From Epiperipatus broadwayi (Eukaryota; Onychophora; Udeonychophora; Euonychophora; Peripatidae): 64,000 nucleotides of DNA. The position numbers were made by a program, and so were the translations under genes. Location: NCBI GenBank assembly GCA_028023455.1, contig JAQFVV010000050.1:2916626-2980625 (forward strand), given 5' to 3'. This document shows, in pieces, positions 22,236 through 34,228 of this stretch. Each line of letters starts with the position of its first letter. Positions within the stretch are counted from its first letter, which is position 1. The notes under the pieces were generated by a model. That model searched no databases. It had not been told where the DNA came from and saw only the letters and a list, made by a program, of their open reading frames with translations.

Positions 22236-24829
22236 TGTAACCTTCCAGGTTGACACCAGAACGAAATGTGAGAAGGTCACATTTGTGCTAACAATGGCTA
22301 AAGGTAATTAGTTGAGAAAAATGAATTGTGATATAATTTAATATTTAAAATTGAGTTTTTAGGAAAACTAAACTTAAATTGTGTTGTAATTTGCTAGTTA
22401 AAATTATGATTTTAACAAAATTAAAATTTTAAATGGGTATATTGATTGGTGGAGTTTTGGACTATATGTTTAGTGGTAGATGTTTGTGTATAGTAGATGA
22501 TATTTACATGTCATAATAGGCAGATGCATAAATATATTATTAATTAGAATTTTCTTTTCTATATTTTATTTATAAGTTATTGATTATATATTGTCTTAGA
22601 ATCTTATGTTTAAAAATGATAAAGATTATTTGTAATAGTAAATAACATTTCTAAAATTAATAATTAGTATTTAATATTTTTTTATTACTATGTTTATTAT
22701 ATTCAAAAATTGTATTGTTAAAATTTTTATAAATAATATTTCTGGCAAGCTTCCAAAGTTGATTGTCATAGAAACACAGAGAGCATGAGTGAAGAGAGAC
22801 AAAAAGTTTAAAAAAAACTTGAAGAAAGTAAAAAAAATTTCCAAGGGAGAAAATGTAAAAAAACTTAAAAGAATCAAAAAACTCTCTGAAAGTATTACAA
22901 CAAATAAAAAAAAACATCACAAGGATTCTAATGATATACTTATGGAAAACTTCTATTATACTACTGGAGTAATAAAACCATGAAGAGATAGACCCAGAGG
23001 GAAATAAGCTCCAAATTTATGTCAAACAATGGTTCAAGTTCACTACCTTTAAAATACCTGGATGCCACATAATATAAGTAATGATTATTTATTTTAAGGT
23101 ATTGCCAAAAGTAAATAATATTAAAATGACAAAATTATTTCAAGTAAAGCTGGATCAATTTTTTTTGTTAAACGCTAGAACCAAACGCTTAATATTCAAT
23201 TCTAATCATTTTCTATCAATCTTCTGCAAATTAAAATTTAAAATGAAAAAGTTTATCTACTTAATTTATATCAAGAAGATAATTTCTTACTGTATAACTT
23301 TGCTATTCACGTATATATAGTGAAATAATTTCAATGCATGCAAGTGTCATTTTTAATGCCTGTCATGGAATTCTAGGGTTAAAAAAAACTCTTATCATTC
23401 TTAACAAGTTATGCTTAACAATCGGATAGACATTTCTTTTTTATGTTATAAGTTACTATTATCTTTGAAATTAAAATGTCTGTTTCTTTCAACTTTAAAA
23501 TTTTTTAAAAAAACTTAATATGTAATAATGGGATAGTGACAAATATTTTTTTTTATTGATTACAATAGATGTACAACCTATTTGTTTTTCTTTTAAAAGA
23601 ACAAAACAATGTAACTTTTTATATATTATAATATGATAACATATTTGGTATGATCTAGAAATTATACTATAGGTGATTATATATATTCGAGTGTGTGTGT
23701 GATGCTATAATTTATTATTATTATTATTTTTTATTTTTTTTTAATTGTATTTATTTATGCTTAATTTTGCTAATGAACTTTATTTAAAAAAATAAAGAAT
23801 TAAAACCATGTCTGTTATAAGTTGAGAGTGGAAATGGTCAGAGACGAGTAGATTATTTATATTGGGTTTGGAGATATTAATTAACCCTCATGTATATAAG
23901 TTTAAGAATAAGTGTTTGGTTAGTGTTTTTCCGTGCTTGTCTTTAGTTTTGTATAGTTAGTGTTAGATTGTATACATTGATTAAAACATATATGTGTTAT
24001 ATAAATTTTTATCATATGTATAAAAGATGATTGATTTATGGCATCATCCAAGTTCTATAAATAATCTAATAAAATATGTTTCAGAAATACATTATATTTA
24101 CAATATAATCAAATGCACATATTTGAAAATATATGATTAACATATTAAATAGTAGTCAATTTTGATTTTACCATAGAAGAGATGTAATTGGTTATCAAGG
24201 TGTATAAATAATATATTTTTTTAGTTATTGTTTATTTTTGATTTTATTTTAATAAATGTTATATTGAATAAATAGCCCATATGAATTGGTTGATTATATA
24301 TACGTTCAATTCTCCATTTCCACACATACACATTTGGTTAACATAACATAGTTATAGAAGATATAAGTTTGTCAATGTAAGTCAAGTTTTATTTAATTTG
24401 TCTGGTGGTAATAAATCTCAGTATTACAATGCTAATAATATATTTTACTATGCTTTGAATAGATGGTGATTTGGATAAAAAGATACCCAATCCTCATCAT
24501 TGTCTATACCGCAATAAATATAATAATTGTCAATGTTGCAACAGTTTTAGTATTGAATAGATGCTCTAAACATATTTAAATTAACCTTATAGTATTATTG
24601 TTTATAGATGTTTTTATCATCCTTGTTGGTCTCATATATAAAGACCATATCCTATAATCTCAATTGAGCTAGGCCATGGAGTGGTTGCAATGTAAAACCT
24701 TTTAAATAAGTTTAAAAATAATTTAGAATTATAAATTTTATTCTATTTTGCATAGAATTGGCACCTGGGCAATTATAAATATAATAAAGTAAATAAGTGA
24801 AGAAGATGGAGGTTATAGGGAGGGTTAAA
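22236..24829 (+). repeat. 3' LTR of the large retrotransposon
   Basis: It is collinear with 10946-13549. The downstream flank is (TA)n, like the upstream flank of the left LTR, consistent with insertion into a TA tract. A foldback element begins within ~20 bp of its end. Confidence 0.8.
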
Positions 24830-24945
24830 ATATATATATATATATGATTAATATATGGCATTTTACCAAAACCACCGAAACAAGTGTAAAATTTGTTTAC
24901 ATAAACGACAAAAGAGTCAGAATTAACTATCTCTTTCATTTGCTC

Positions 24946-24998
24946 ACCCTCAGATCAGCTGATTCCAAGCTAATTTGCTATCATCACAAAAGGATAGA
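24946..24998 (-). ncRNA. Hammerhead ribozyme remnant, family A, left arm
   Basis: Minus strand: GUGAUGA (24981-24987, C3 changed to G), stem II with AGC/GCU, GGAA in place of GAAA (24963-24966), and palindromic stem III UCAGCUGA followed by UC. Two core changes make activity unlikely. Confidence 0.6.
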
Positions 24999-25114
24999 GT
25001 TAGAAACTAGATTTAAACACTGACTCCAATAGTTTATGCAAAATGTTTCTATCAGTTTGCATAAAAACAGTTTGCATAAACACTTGGAGTGAGTTTAGAT
25101 CTAGTTTCTAACTC

Positions 25115-25165
25115 TATCTTTCACTGATGTTAGCAAATTAGCTTGAAATCAGCTGATCTGAGGGT
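25115..25165 (+). ncRNA. Hammerhead ribozyme-like, family A, right arm
   Basis: CUGAUGU (25124-25130; last A changed to U), stem II AGC/GCU, GAAA (25145-25148), and stem III as the palindrome UCAGCUGA with AUC as cleavage triplet ending at 25158. Stem I pairs CUUUCA (25118-25123) with UGAGGG (25159-25164) using two wobbles, a different helix from the UCCUUCA/UGAAGGA of the array, but still paired. Confidence 0.65.
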
Positions 25166-25340
25166 GAGCAAATGAAAGAGATAGTTAATTCTGACTCTTT
25201 TGTCATTTATGTAAACAAATTTTACACTTATTTTGGTGGTTTTGGTAAAACGCCATCTATTGATCATAAATAACAAGTGATAGCAAGTTACGTGAATAAC
25301 TTTTTTTTTGTTTTTCATATATATATAGTTTAGCTTTATG

Positions 25341-25410
25341 CTTGTAAAGTTTATATATATATATATATATATATATAAATATATACAATATAAACTTTAT
25401 GAGTAATGGC

Positions 25411-25444
<34 letters not shown>

Positions 25445-25462
25445 GCCATTACAATTTACTCA
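25341..25462. repeat. (TA)n runs inside a perfect inverted repeat
   Basis: GTAATGGCACAA (25403-25414) and TTGTGCCATTAC (25441-25452) flank a (TA)n core, forming one long hairpin. A second (TA)n run lies at 25351-25376. Confidence 0.8.
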
Positions 25463-25599
25463 TTAGCTAAATTTATAGTAATGTGCATGAAAGGAAATGA
25501 ACAAAAATCATCATCACAATTTTATATAGAAAAGGAAGCTGTAGGGCACCCAAGTTTAAATCCTACAGGGTCAAGTTCTATAAAATTTTAAGACAGAAG

Positions 25600-28500
25600 G
25601 AGAGTGGGGCAACAGATATCTTCTTTATTTGTTTGTGTGTTGATAAAAAACAAGAATAGTATACACATTTAAATATTCAATATTTAATTTTTTTTTGTTG
25701 AAAAATAAATTAATAACACATATATAGGCAGTGAGGGTGTAAGCTGTTTAATTATCATTGTGTATTTTAAATATTAAACTCTCTTCAAAGCTAACCTACA
25801 TTTACTAGATTCTAATATTTTATTCTATTTCTATTTTTTTTTTAAATTGTAGTTTGGGATTTGAAAGTTAAGGATTTAATTTTAAATATTAAAATTATAA
25901 TTTCTAGAAAGCATTTAAGTTATTTTAATAGACCAGTTTTTATAAATGGGTTGAATGATGGTGTGTGTGGGTACATAGTACAAACAAACCTACATTTATT
26001 ACATATTGAAAAAAAGTTTAAACTGTTAAATTATTTGCTTCACAATTTTGTATTAAAGGAGAAAATCTGTTAAATTAGATATATATTTTTGTAACAATTT
26101 TGTTTTAATAAAGATTGGTTGTTTTACCGTTAAAGCTTGGTGAGAGTGTTAAGTTTTAAAATTGTCCTGTCAGCTTGATCAAAGAAAGCAGCTCAAATTT
26201 TAGATGTTACATTTGTGACAGAGATGTCAAGGAAAGGGATTAAGACAATTTTTCCTTCAAAACAAGATTAGTCTGAAAAATCAAGGTAGTGTGATTTTTA
26301 ATATGTTTCTAGAGAAAGTTACACTTGAAATCTTATTGAATGAATTAGCTGAAAAATAAACTATAAAAGGTGTCTGGGAAAAATCAGGAAAGGAGATTTT
26401 TAAAAATATTGAAACTAAGACAGACAAGCATTTTAATTGTGCAAATATCCTTTTTAAAATCTTTTTTTTATATCAAGTTTGTGAATTTTGAAAATATAAG
26501 GATGTCGGGCTAGAAAAATATATATATTTTCTCATCTGGGAAAATTCCCTGATTCATCATCTGCCAGCATATCATATAAAAAAGTCTTGTTTGAAATTAA
26601 AATAATATACACCTGTTGACTGATTAAAAAAGAAAAATTTAATATCTTAAGCAAAAAAAAACATTCACCTGCATTTGAAAGCTGAAGGAAAATGATTAAT
26701 TGACTGATAAGTATTAAATCATCTAGTACAAATTGAATCATCTAGTATAATTATTCCAGTGACTGAATTTAAACCCAGTAAAAGAAATTGCAAATAAGAG
26801 AACAACTGATATACTATAATGGAAGAATTATGCTTAACAAGGAAGAGGAGAAAAAGTTCCAGTGCCATATAATTCCCACTGAAGCAAATGATCTCACCAT
26901 CATCATCAATATTAAATAATTACAAGCCTCAAGAAAAAGAAATTGTTCCAGCAAAACTGTGGCAGGAAATTGATTGCAGCAGAAATATGAACATTAAACA
27001 AGCTAAGTTTGAACCCATGGGACTGGTAAATGAACTTTTACTATATATTTTCTTTTTATTATATCAAAGACTATTCTAAAATTTAGAAATGAAGTTTTAT
27101 ATTTTTTTCTCAGAACTTTAACACAACCCAAAATCGATTAAGACCATAGTTTTCTTCAATAATAATAATTATAATCTTGAGTAATAATTTTATGTATACC
27201 CAGCTTATTAATGAAGTATTTTCTAAAAGGGTATTATTGTATATGAATCTAAAGTTATGAAATGTTATTAATATATAAAATATTTTTTTTGTATTATTAT
27301 TTTGTTTTTAAATAATATTTTCATTATTATGGGAATATAAACACACCTACACAGTAATATATTAAATTGTTACATGGATATAATTGCATGTGGATGGAAG
27401 AATAATAGACATATATAGTGTTAAAATATTAGGGGATTTTTGTTTTGATTTAAGATATAGCGATCTTAAGAGTCATTTAACAGGAAAGGGGGGAGAAAAA
27501 CTTGTTCCTTGAAATATTTTTCCGATTCTACTAACATTTTTTTTAACCATTTTACTTTACATGTTAGATTATAAAAGTATGTGTGCAGAAGAGAAAAAAA
27601 TGTTTATTTTTTTTTTAAGAAATATTTTCATGTGAATTGAAAACTTAGCAAACTTACTATCTGATTTGAAATACATTATATATATTTGATGGGAAAGGAG
27701 GAAGAATTCAAAGTTAATATTATGATTGCCAGACAATCAATTATTGTTGTTATCATTATTATTCATATAAAGTCTTAGTTTTATCTTTAAATTGTTTGTA
27801 TATGTTTGTAATGCATTAACAAATATTAAATTGTTTTATTAAGCAAGGCATATATATCTCATTGAGAGTATTCTTTATTGGTTATGATCATTCATCATCA
27901 ATGGTTAATATTAATTGTTTAAGATTTGATTAGATATACTAAAATTAAACAAGAGTTATGAATTTCTGTAAAAATTAAGTTTTATGATTAGGCATAGTTC
28001 TAAAGCTGTGGATGGAACTATTATTGTTATTATTATTGTCATCATCATCATCATCATGTTTTGATTAATGAGCTAGATAAATGTTCAAAGGCTATAGATA
28101 AATAAGTGATTTCATGGTGTTTAGTTGACATCCGTGAAGAATTATAATAACCACCATTCCATCATCTATATCATGAAAGGATGAGTGAATTGCCATCCTA
28201 AATTAATAATATAATCTGAGCTAGTAAAACTTCTAAAAAATATTGAAACACATTTATTATGTAAGATCTAGAAGATGATTACTGTCTGATAAATTTTATA
28301 TACTCCACTTTAGTTTAAAGATGTTTTATGTTTACCTAAATGTTATTGCATACAGTGATATGGGTCTAAAAGAAAAATCCTCCATTTTTATTAGAAATAA
28401 AGTCCCAAAAGGGGATTCAAACCTGATACATGTGAAAAGGTTATAAGATATAACTGTGTCTAGGTTCAGATAATCTAGTGGCACCCTGCTAGACCATATT

Positions 28501-29285
28501 CACTTGTTATTTATTTAAATATGCACTTGACATCAAACCAAGAGATGAAAGTGGGTAAAATCTACTGTTGGATTTATTGAGAATATACTTTATTGAGTTA
28601 CTAGTGTACTCACCCACTTGACATTATTTTCTGAGTTATAGTAGTTTGTCCTTAATAATTTGTTTAGCATTTCTACTTGTTTATTGATGATATAATGGCC
28701 GCCTAACTAGGGTTTGAAATAGGCCAGATACCAGATAACTGAAATGACTAGTCTCCAAGCATTATTGTTTCTAATTATTGATATTGTGATATCTGTAGAA
28801 ATCTTAAGTAGAAATTGATGAATGTAAGCCACCAGGCTTAAAATGATAATTAATATTTTGATCATTGATTAATTTGGTCTGTTTATTTAAGTTACCGTTA
28901 TATGAGTCCCTTTCATATGTTTGAGATAAGCATTTTGATCTTATATGTGTGGCTACAATGCCATTCCCTCATAACAATTTTATTTACCACTTGTTTCATA
29001 GCTTATGCTCATGTTAATATAATATAGTTTGTCTCAAGTGGTGAAATCAATTTGATCTCTTTTATTTGATTACTGTCACTCAGGTAAAATATTTATTTAA
29101 TTTGAATCTTTTTGCTCTAATTAATTTAATTTATAATGGTAATATTTTACTTAATCCCATTGATCCAAGTCAATTTAAGTTACAATTATTTTTTCGTTTA
29201 TTAGGTTATAATATTTGGATATTTCTCTCATTTGTTTAATAATAGACTACTCAGGTATCTTAATTCTTTTGATCTCCCAGTTTAT
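25600..29285. other. AT-rich DNA, no gene recognised
   Basis: The frames at 25861-26073, 26532-26741 and 26888-27079 are short, show no domain or motif and are likely chance. A stretch near 28700 (CTAACTAGGGTTTGAAATAGG) weakly resembles 18865-18915 inside the LTR element, so some ancient repeat may be present. Simple ATT/ATC runs occur near 28022-28057. Confidence 0.35.
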
Positions 29286-29327
29286 TTATGTTACAATATA
29301 TATATATATATATATATTGTAACATAA

Positions 29328-29365
<38 letters not shown>
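29286..29365. repeat. TA-cored palindrome and (TA)n run
   Basis: TTATGTTACAA and TTGTAACATAA flank a (TA)n core at about 29285-29329, a perfect hairpin. A further (TA)n run follows to 29362. Confidence 0.8.
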
Positions 29366-29385
29366 AAACATTTATTGTAAGCTTG

Positions 29386-30780
29386 AATGATCCATGCAAC
29401 CCAAATCATAATCATCCATCATAAACCATTATCAATCCACTGCATGAAGCTCTCTCCAAGTTCAATTCATATTGATCAATCTCTAGCCTCTCCTCCACAT
29501 CACCTTTGCATACTTTCTTATTTCATCCATCCATTTCACATGTGGTCTCTTTCTGGTTCTTTTATAATTATTTGGAATGCAGTTTAAGGTTGAATTGTCC
29601 ATCTATTATCATCTTTTCTAGGAATATGTTTATACCAACTCCACCACAGTCTTTTAAATCTTTTATATGATGTCAGTAACACCTGATTGTTCTCATATCC
29701 ATGTACTGTGTTTTGGATCCCTTTTATTCCTAACATGCATCTTTCCATACTTCTTTGAGTGGCCTGAAGTTTCAGTATTGCTCTTTTATTAAGTGTCCAA
29801 GTCTCAGATTTATAAGTAAGAACTGGTAAACACATTTATTAAAAACCTTCCTTTTCAAACACATAAATATATTTGCTTTTAATGTTTTTTCTAACCAAAA
29901 TCACTCCAACCAAGTTTAATTCTATGATTAATTTCATCTATTATGTTTCCATTTGTAGCAATAATTTGACCAAGGTATTTGTAGTTGTTAACTTTTCTAA
30001 ATTATTGTAATCAATCTTTAGTTTCATCTTTTCAGAAAATCCATTGAACATTACTTTAGTCTTTTTACCATTTATCTTTAGTCATTGTTTCTTACTTTTA
30101 TCTGATAACTCTTGCAACTTTTCCTAAAACTCTGAACCATTTTTTGCAAAAACAACGACATTGTCTTCAATGACTAAATGACTTAAATACTCTCCATTTA
30201 CTTTTACTCCTTTAGCTTCCCATTTTAATCCCCAAAATACATGTTGCAGCACTGCTGTAAAATTTTTTGGAGATATTGATCTCCTACACCCTTCTCAATG
30301 TTAACTCTCCCTGTATCTCTTATGTAATCTAATTGTTGCTGTTGCATTATTTATAAATTTTCTTCAGAATATGGTAATATTCTGGATATATACTTTCATG
30401 ATTCAATGCTTTAATCACTGAAGAATAGTTATAGAATCAAATGTTTTTTTCATTGTCTACAAATCCAACCCAAAATGGGAACTCATTTTTATTGATCCTT
30501 TCTGTAACTTTTCTCAATACTTGGATATGATCTACTGTAGTAAAACCACTTTTAAATCAAGCTTTTTTTTTGGTTGGTTGAAAACCAATGTTCTCTGTAG
30601 ATGAGTTGTAATTATTTTGGTAAAAAATTGTATTAAACTGATAAGTCTGTAATTTCTAATATTTTCTTTATCACCAGTTGGTATAATGCTATATAAACTG
30701 TCCATTAAGACTGAATTCTAATTTTTGCTTGTGCTGGATAGCCTCCTTATACTGGTGTACAGTATTCAAACTAATAACAG
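29386..30780 (-). pseudogene. RTE/BovB-like reverse transcriptase remnant
   Basis: The minus strand carries most of the C-terminal half of an RTE-type endonuclease-reverse transcriptase with many stops. In order: an RT segment at about 30455 (FVDNEKNI, the decayed AFDS region), a GELT-type segment near 30300, the catalytic box decayed from FADD to LVIEDNVVVFAKN near 30170, KINGKKTKV near 30080, then YKSETWTLNKRAILKLQATQ (29760-29815) and MERCMLGIKG, and a 3' tail with TGCATGGATCATTC. Only the 83-codon frame at 29584-29835 is open. Too decayed to function. Confidence 0.75.
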
Positions 30781-30789
30781 GAAATAAAA

Positions 30790-31640
30790 CAAATTCTCAG
30801 ATATATCCATACTAACTCACTTATATCAGTTTAGTTTCAGATTTGAATTCTAGTCTTCACTGACTTAGGCAAATGGTAGAAACCATTTTTAGAAATGAAG
30901 ATTACATATTTCTATATTATCCAATGCTCATTGATTAGTAGATGTTTATAGAATAGGATGAAAGTAAATGCTGCAGAAAACATATAAGTAAACATATGAG
31001 AAGATCTTATAGTGATATTTATTATTCAGACTTGAAAGATTAATACTCCAGATAATCGTTCATGGCAAAACATATTGTTTTAAGGCCAAAAACGTTTTTG
31101 AGTTATGAAATAGATAAATATATTTGCTGGAAAAAATTACAATTAATTAATATTAAAGACCGTGTGCAATTGAAATATTTTAAATTTTTTTATTTATTAA
31201 CAAAATCTAATTTTCTAGGAGCATTTAGTCGTAAAATTATTAACTTCCAAAGTAATAATAATAATTATAAAAAGTATGAAGGTTTCATGTCCATAAATAT
31301 TTGAAAATAGATTCTTTTAAGTTTGCTTTAAAAAAAATGTTACACGTAATAAAAATAAACAAATAAATGTTTACATAATTTTTAATTAACTTGTTTGTTT
31401 GTTGGAAATTTATTTAGGCATAAACATTACCTTTATGGAAAACTATCCATATTTATATTTCTTCTCTTGGAAATATTTTTAAATAGCGCAAACTTTAAGT
31501 TTAAAAAGTCACTAAAAATACTGAAGTTATCTGCTACATTTTGGAGTTGAATTAGAATCACATATAAATACACACACATACACACACACACATAAACTAA
31601 CTAAAGGAAATATATACAAAAAATAATAAAATATAGAAAA
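30790..31640. other. AT-rich DNA, no gene recognised
   Basis: The 80-codon plus frame at 31062-31304 is Lys/Ile-rich with no motif. A (CA)n-type run lies near 31569-31592. Nothing else was seen. Confidence 0.35.
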
Positions 31641-31725
31641 AAAAATTACATATATATATAAAATTATTTTAATATTTCAACTAGAGGACTGGTTTTCATC
31701 AGAAAGAATATATATATAGTAAAAT
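31640..31725 (-). ncRNA. Hammerhead ribozyme-like, family C, left arm
   Basis: Minus strand: CUGAUGA (31696-31702), stem II AACCAG/CUAGUU with UCCU loop (one mismatch; perfect CUGGUU in the sister arm), GAAA (31675-31678), then UAUU, where AUAU can only pair as a palindrome between two molecules. UUU before the core faces AAA after AUU, and long TATATA strands with TTAC/GTAA lie beyond. Confidence 0.6.
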
Positions 31726-31954
31726 GGTGGTGTTTAAAAATAAAATATTTGGCAAAAATTCCTTATATATATATATATTACATTTTAATATTTAAATTAA
31801 GTTTTCAGATTCTTTGTGTTGTTTGATTAGTACATAATACAGTATTTTTTAATGTATATTGAAATAAATTTGTCATTGGATGGATAAATTTTCTTTGCAA
31901 AATCTTTTAACCAATAAGGCTTTTTTGTCAAATATGTTATTTTTGAACATCGCC

Positions 31955-32035
31955 ATTTTACTATATATACTTTTTCTTGCTGATGAAAACCAGTCCTCTG
32001 GTTAAAATATTAAAGAAATTTTATATACAAGTAAA
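31955..32035 (+). ncRNA. Hammerhead ribozyme-like, family C, right arm
   Basis: CUGAUGA (31980-31986), perfect stem II AACCAG/CUGGUU around UCCU, then AAAA where GAAA is expected (G12 lost). Stem I pairs UUUCUU with AAGAAA and then TATATA with TATATA. The loss of G12 should abolish cleavage, while the stems remain. Confidence 0.55.
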
Positions 32036-32075
32036 TTTTTTTCTATATTTTTTTTATATATGTAACTAATCAAAT

Positions 32076-33148
32076 ATTTCAGATTTATGACTTACTCCTC
32101 CAAGTTTGTAACAAATCTTGAAACATTGTTCACTGTTCAATCTTCCAGATTACTCTCACATAAATAGACAATCCTTCAAACAATCCTTATTTATAAGATG
32201 AGACAAAGATCTAAACGTTTTGAATATTTATAAAAAATGATATTTATATTTCTTCATTACAATTTGGTTTTGGAGATTAATGTTTAGTGATGGATGCATA
32301 CATGTAATTTATTTATTACATACTTCTCTAATATTCAATTACATTTTATGGGAGATAATTATATCCACATCATGACATCCATTAGAACAGAATTTGACAG
32401 TATATATAACATAATTTGACATATAACCTTGATAAATATGTGTAGAACTGGTCATGTCTCAGATTGGCTATGCATTTCTTCAATTTTGTAACAAATCTTG
32501 AACAATTACTCAGAGTATAATCTTTTTCAGAATCAACCTTATTTATAAGATTAATCAGAAACCCAAAACTTTTGAATATCCACAGAGAAATGATAGCCTC
32601 CTTTTATATTTACATGAGTTAATTATGATCAATTATATTTTGAAGACTGAATGTTCTAACAATATAACCATAAAATGTTTAATCCACTTAATTCTTCAAT
32701 ATTCCCATCTCTTAATAGGTAGAGAGTAAATCTTAAAAATGTTTTAAAATTTTAATTTCGATGTTGAGTGTTAAACTAAGCATTCACAGTTCACAATTAT
32801 TTATCTATGAGTTTGTGTGTTTGTATGTGCTATATACTTAATTACCTACAATTATAACATTGTATATAAGTATTTATTAGATACTATTTGTGTCAGAAAT
32901 GAAAAGGTAACAGAATTTTCTTTAAAATATTACTCATCTGCTTTTATATTAATGAGTTTCTACATGACATTGCAAAATTGGATTCACTTCTACAAGATAT
33001 GAAAAAATTAACTTCTATACTTTGGGGTTTATATTTTTTGATAAACTTTATTGACTAGATAGGTAAATGTAATTCATAGTTGATTGTATAGTTTTGGTCT
33101 GAATCAATTGATATGTGAAATAATTGAATGCTAGTTAAAGAAATTAAT
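32076..33148. other. AT-rich DNA, weak internal duplication
   Basis: A motif with TTTGTAACAAATCTTGAA followed by ...CAATCTT... and AATCAACCTTATTTATAAGAT-type sequence occurs near 32105-32220 and again near 32480-32600, an old duplication. No coding signal. Confidence 0.4.
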
Positions 33149-33149
33149 A

Positions 33150-34228
33150 CACCTGGGTCTCATTTTACATGATAGATAGGTTCCTCAAAAAACATGCGTA
33201 AAAGAAATCGCACAAAAATAGACGTAAATTACCTTGAAAAAGGGGAGATATGGACTGTGATTTTTCAAAATTCGCATAAAAGCAAAGCACCAACGTAAAA
33301 TTACTTTAAAATTCGCACAAAAAAAAAATAAGGAAATAAAATATAACTAATAAAAAATTTCAAATTTGAAAAAAATTGATACAAAACAAACTTTTTTTAA
33401 CAATAATATTTAATTTTATTCAAAACAATATATCTTTATGCATAATTTACAGTAATTTACATTTTTTTATACATGTTTTAATTATTATCGCTATTTGCCG
33501 ATAATCAGGTTCCTTTGCAAATTGGTAAAAAATCAGATTCTTCACAAGAGGAAATACAACTAGTGCCAACTTCACTCTCATATTGTGTTAATGGTTTTCT
33601 GGTGACAACATAATTAGTAATTAATCTAACAACTAAAAATTAAATTCTTATTTTTGTCTTTAATTTTTTAATTTTCAATTCCGTTTAAAAATTAAATTTC
33701 ATTTCACATCACATTAATTTCAGGTCGCCTTAAGTAATTTTTAAATTGTTAATTACAATTAAAAATCAGATTTTAATTTTTAATTGTCAAATTTAATTGT
33801 GCCCACTGCTATTACTCACCTTTTAAAAATAAACTTGTGGACACTAAATGATTAATAATTGATTACATTCCTTTTTAAAAAGCAAAAACACAATGTGATT
33901 TAAAGTGCAAAATTAACACGCACAATGCTTGAACAAATTTACATTATAATCTTGTAAAATTTAATGTGTGTATACATAAGATGTGGAAATCATGATTTTA
34001 ATTTCATTATTGCATAAAATCTTACTATTATAAAGCACTGAAAATATTGAAATTACTAAGATAAAAGTCGAATTCCAATAATGTGCTATTACTTTCAATA
34101 TAATGTAAGTGCGCAAAATTTATTATTTAAAGTAATAGCACAATATTGGAGTTCAACTTCCAGTGAAACATGAATTGCGTAACTTCAAAATCGTTTTAAA
34201 TAAGTCTGCGTAAAAAGAGACCCAGGTG
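33150..34228. mobile_element. Tigger/pogo-like DNA transposon, copy 1
   Basis: Terminal inverted repeats CACCTGGGTCTC (33150-33161) and GAGACCCAGGTG (34217-34228) are flanked on both sides by TA, the Tc1/mariner-pogo target duplication. The sequence is collinear with 51947-53304. The inner coding part is mostly lost; the HTH region seen in copy 2 is absent. A ~90 bp internal palindrome lies near 34068-34162. Confidence 0.8.

Larger units (their letters stand above)
10946..24829 (+). mobile_element. Large LTR retrotransposon, gag-like only (LARD-like)
   Basis: Two ~2.6 kb direct repeats (10946-13549, 22236-24829) enclose ~8.7 kb. The repeats start TGTAACCTTCC and end GGAGGGTTAAA, imperfect inverted termini. 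A TGGTGCA primer-binding-like sequence starts at 13551, right after the left repeat. A purine tract (AAGGGGGAAGGA, 22223-22234) precedes the right repeat. Flanks on both sides are TATAT. Plus-strand ORFs are a coiled-coil gag-like protein and a Lys-rich repeat protein; no protease, RT or integrase was recognised. It is therefore non-autonomous or badly decayed, and a further insertion seems to occupy 13.6-18.4 kb. Confidence 0.75.
24840..25275. mobile_element. Foldback of two opposed family A hammerhead units
   Basis: The left arm (from ATGGCATTTTACC at about 24854) and the right arm (ending GGTAAAACGCCATCTATTG at about 25263) are inverted copies around a short centre with TTTGCATAAA repeats. 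Both arms match the 8.3-9.6 kb array units (GTTTACATAAACAT, AGATCATGATTTCAAG and the ATGGTGTTC..CCAAAAACACC type end). The frames at 24712-24939 and 25130-25318 read through this repeat and are not genes. Confidence 0.75.
31640..32075. mobile_element. Inverted pair of PLE-like ends with opposed hammerheads (family C)
   Basis: The arms share AATATTT..AC(T/C)AGAGGACTGG, TTTTCATCAG, TATATATAGTAAAATGG and ATTTG(G/A)CAAAAA. The right part (31790-32040) also matches the reverse complement of 39170-39450, including TTTGATTAGTACA..AT and TTGTCATTGG(A/T)TGG, so a longer terminal-repeat-like family exists. No ORF. PLE origin is inference from the HHR position and family. Confidence 0.6.
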
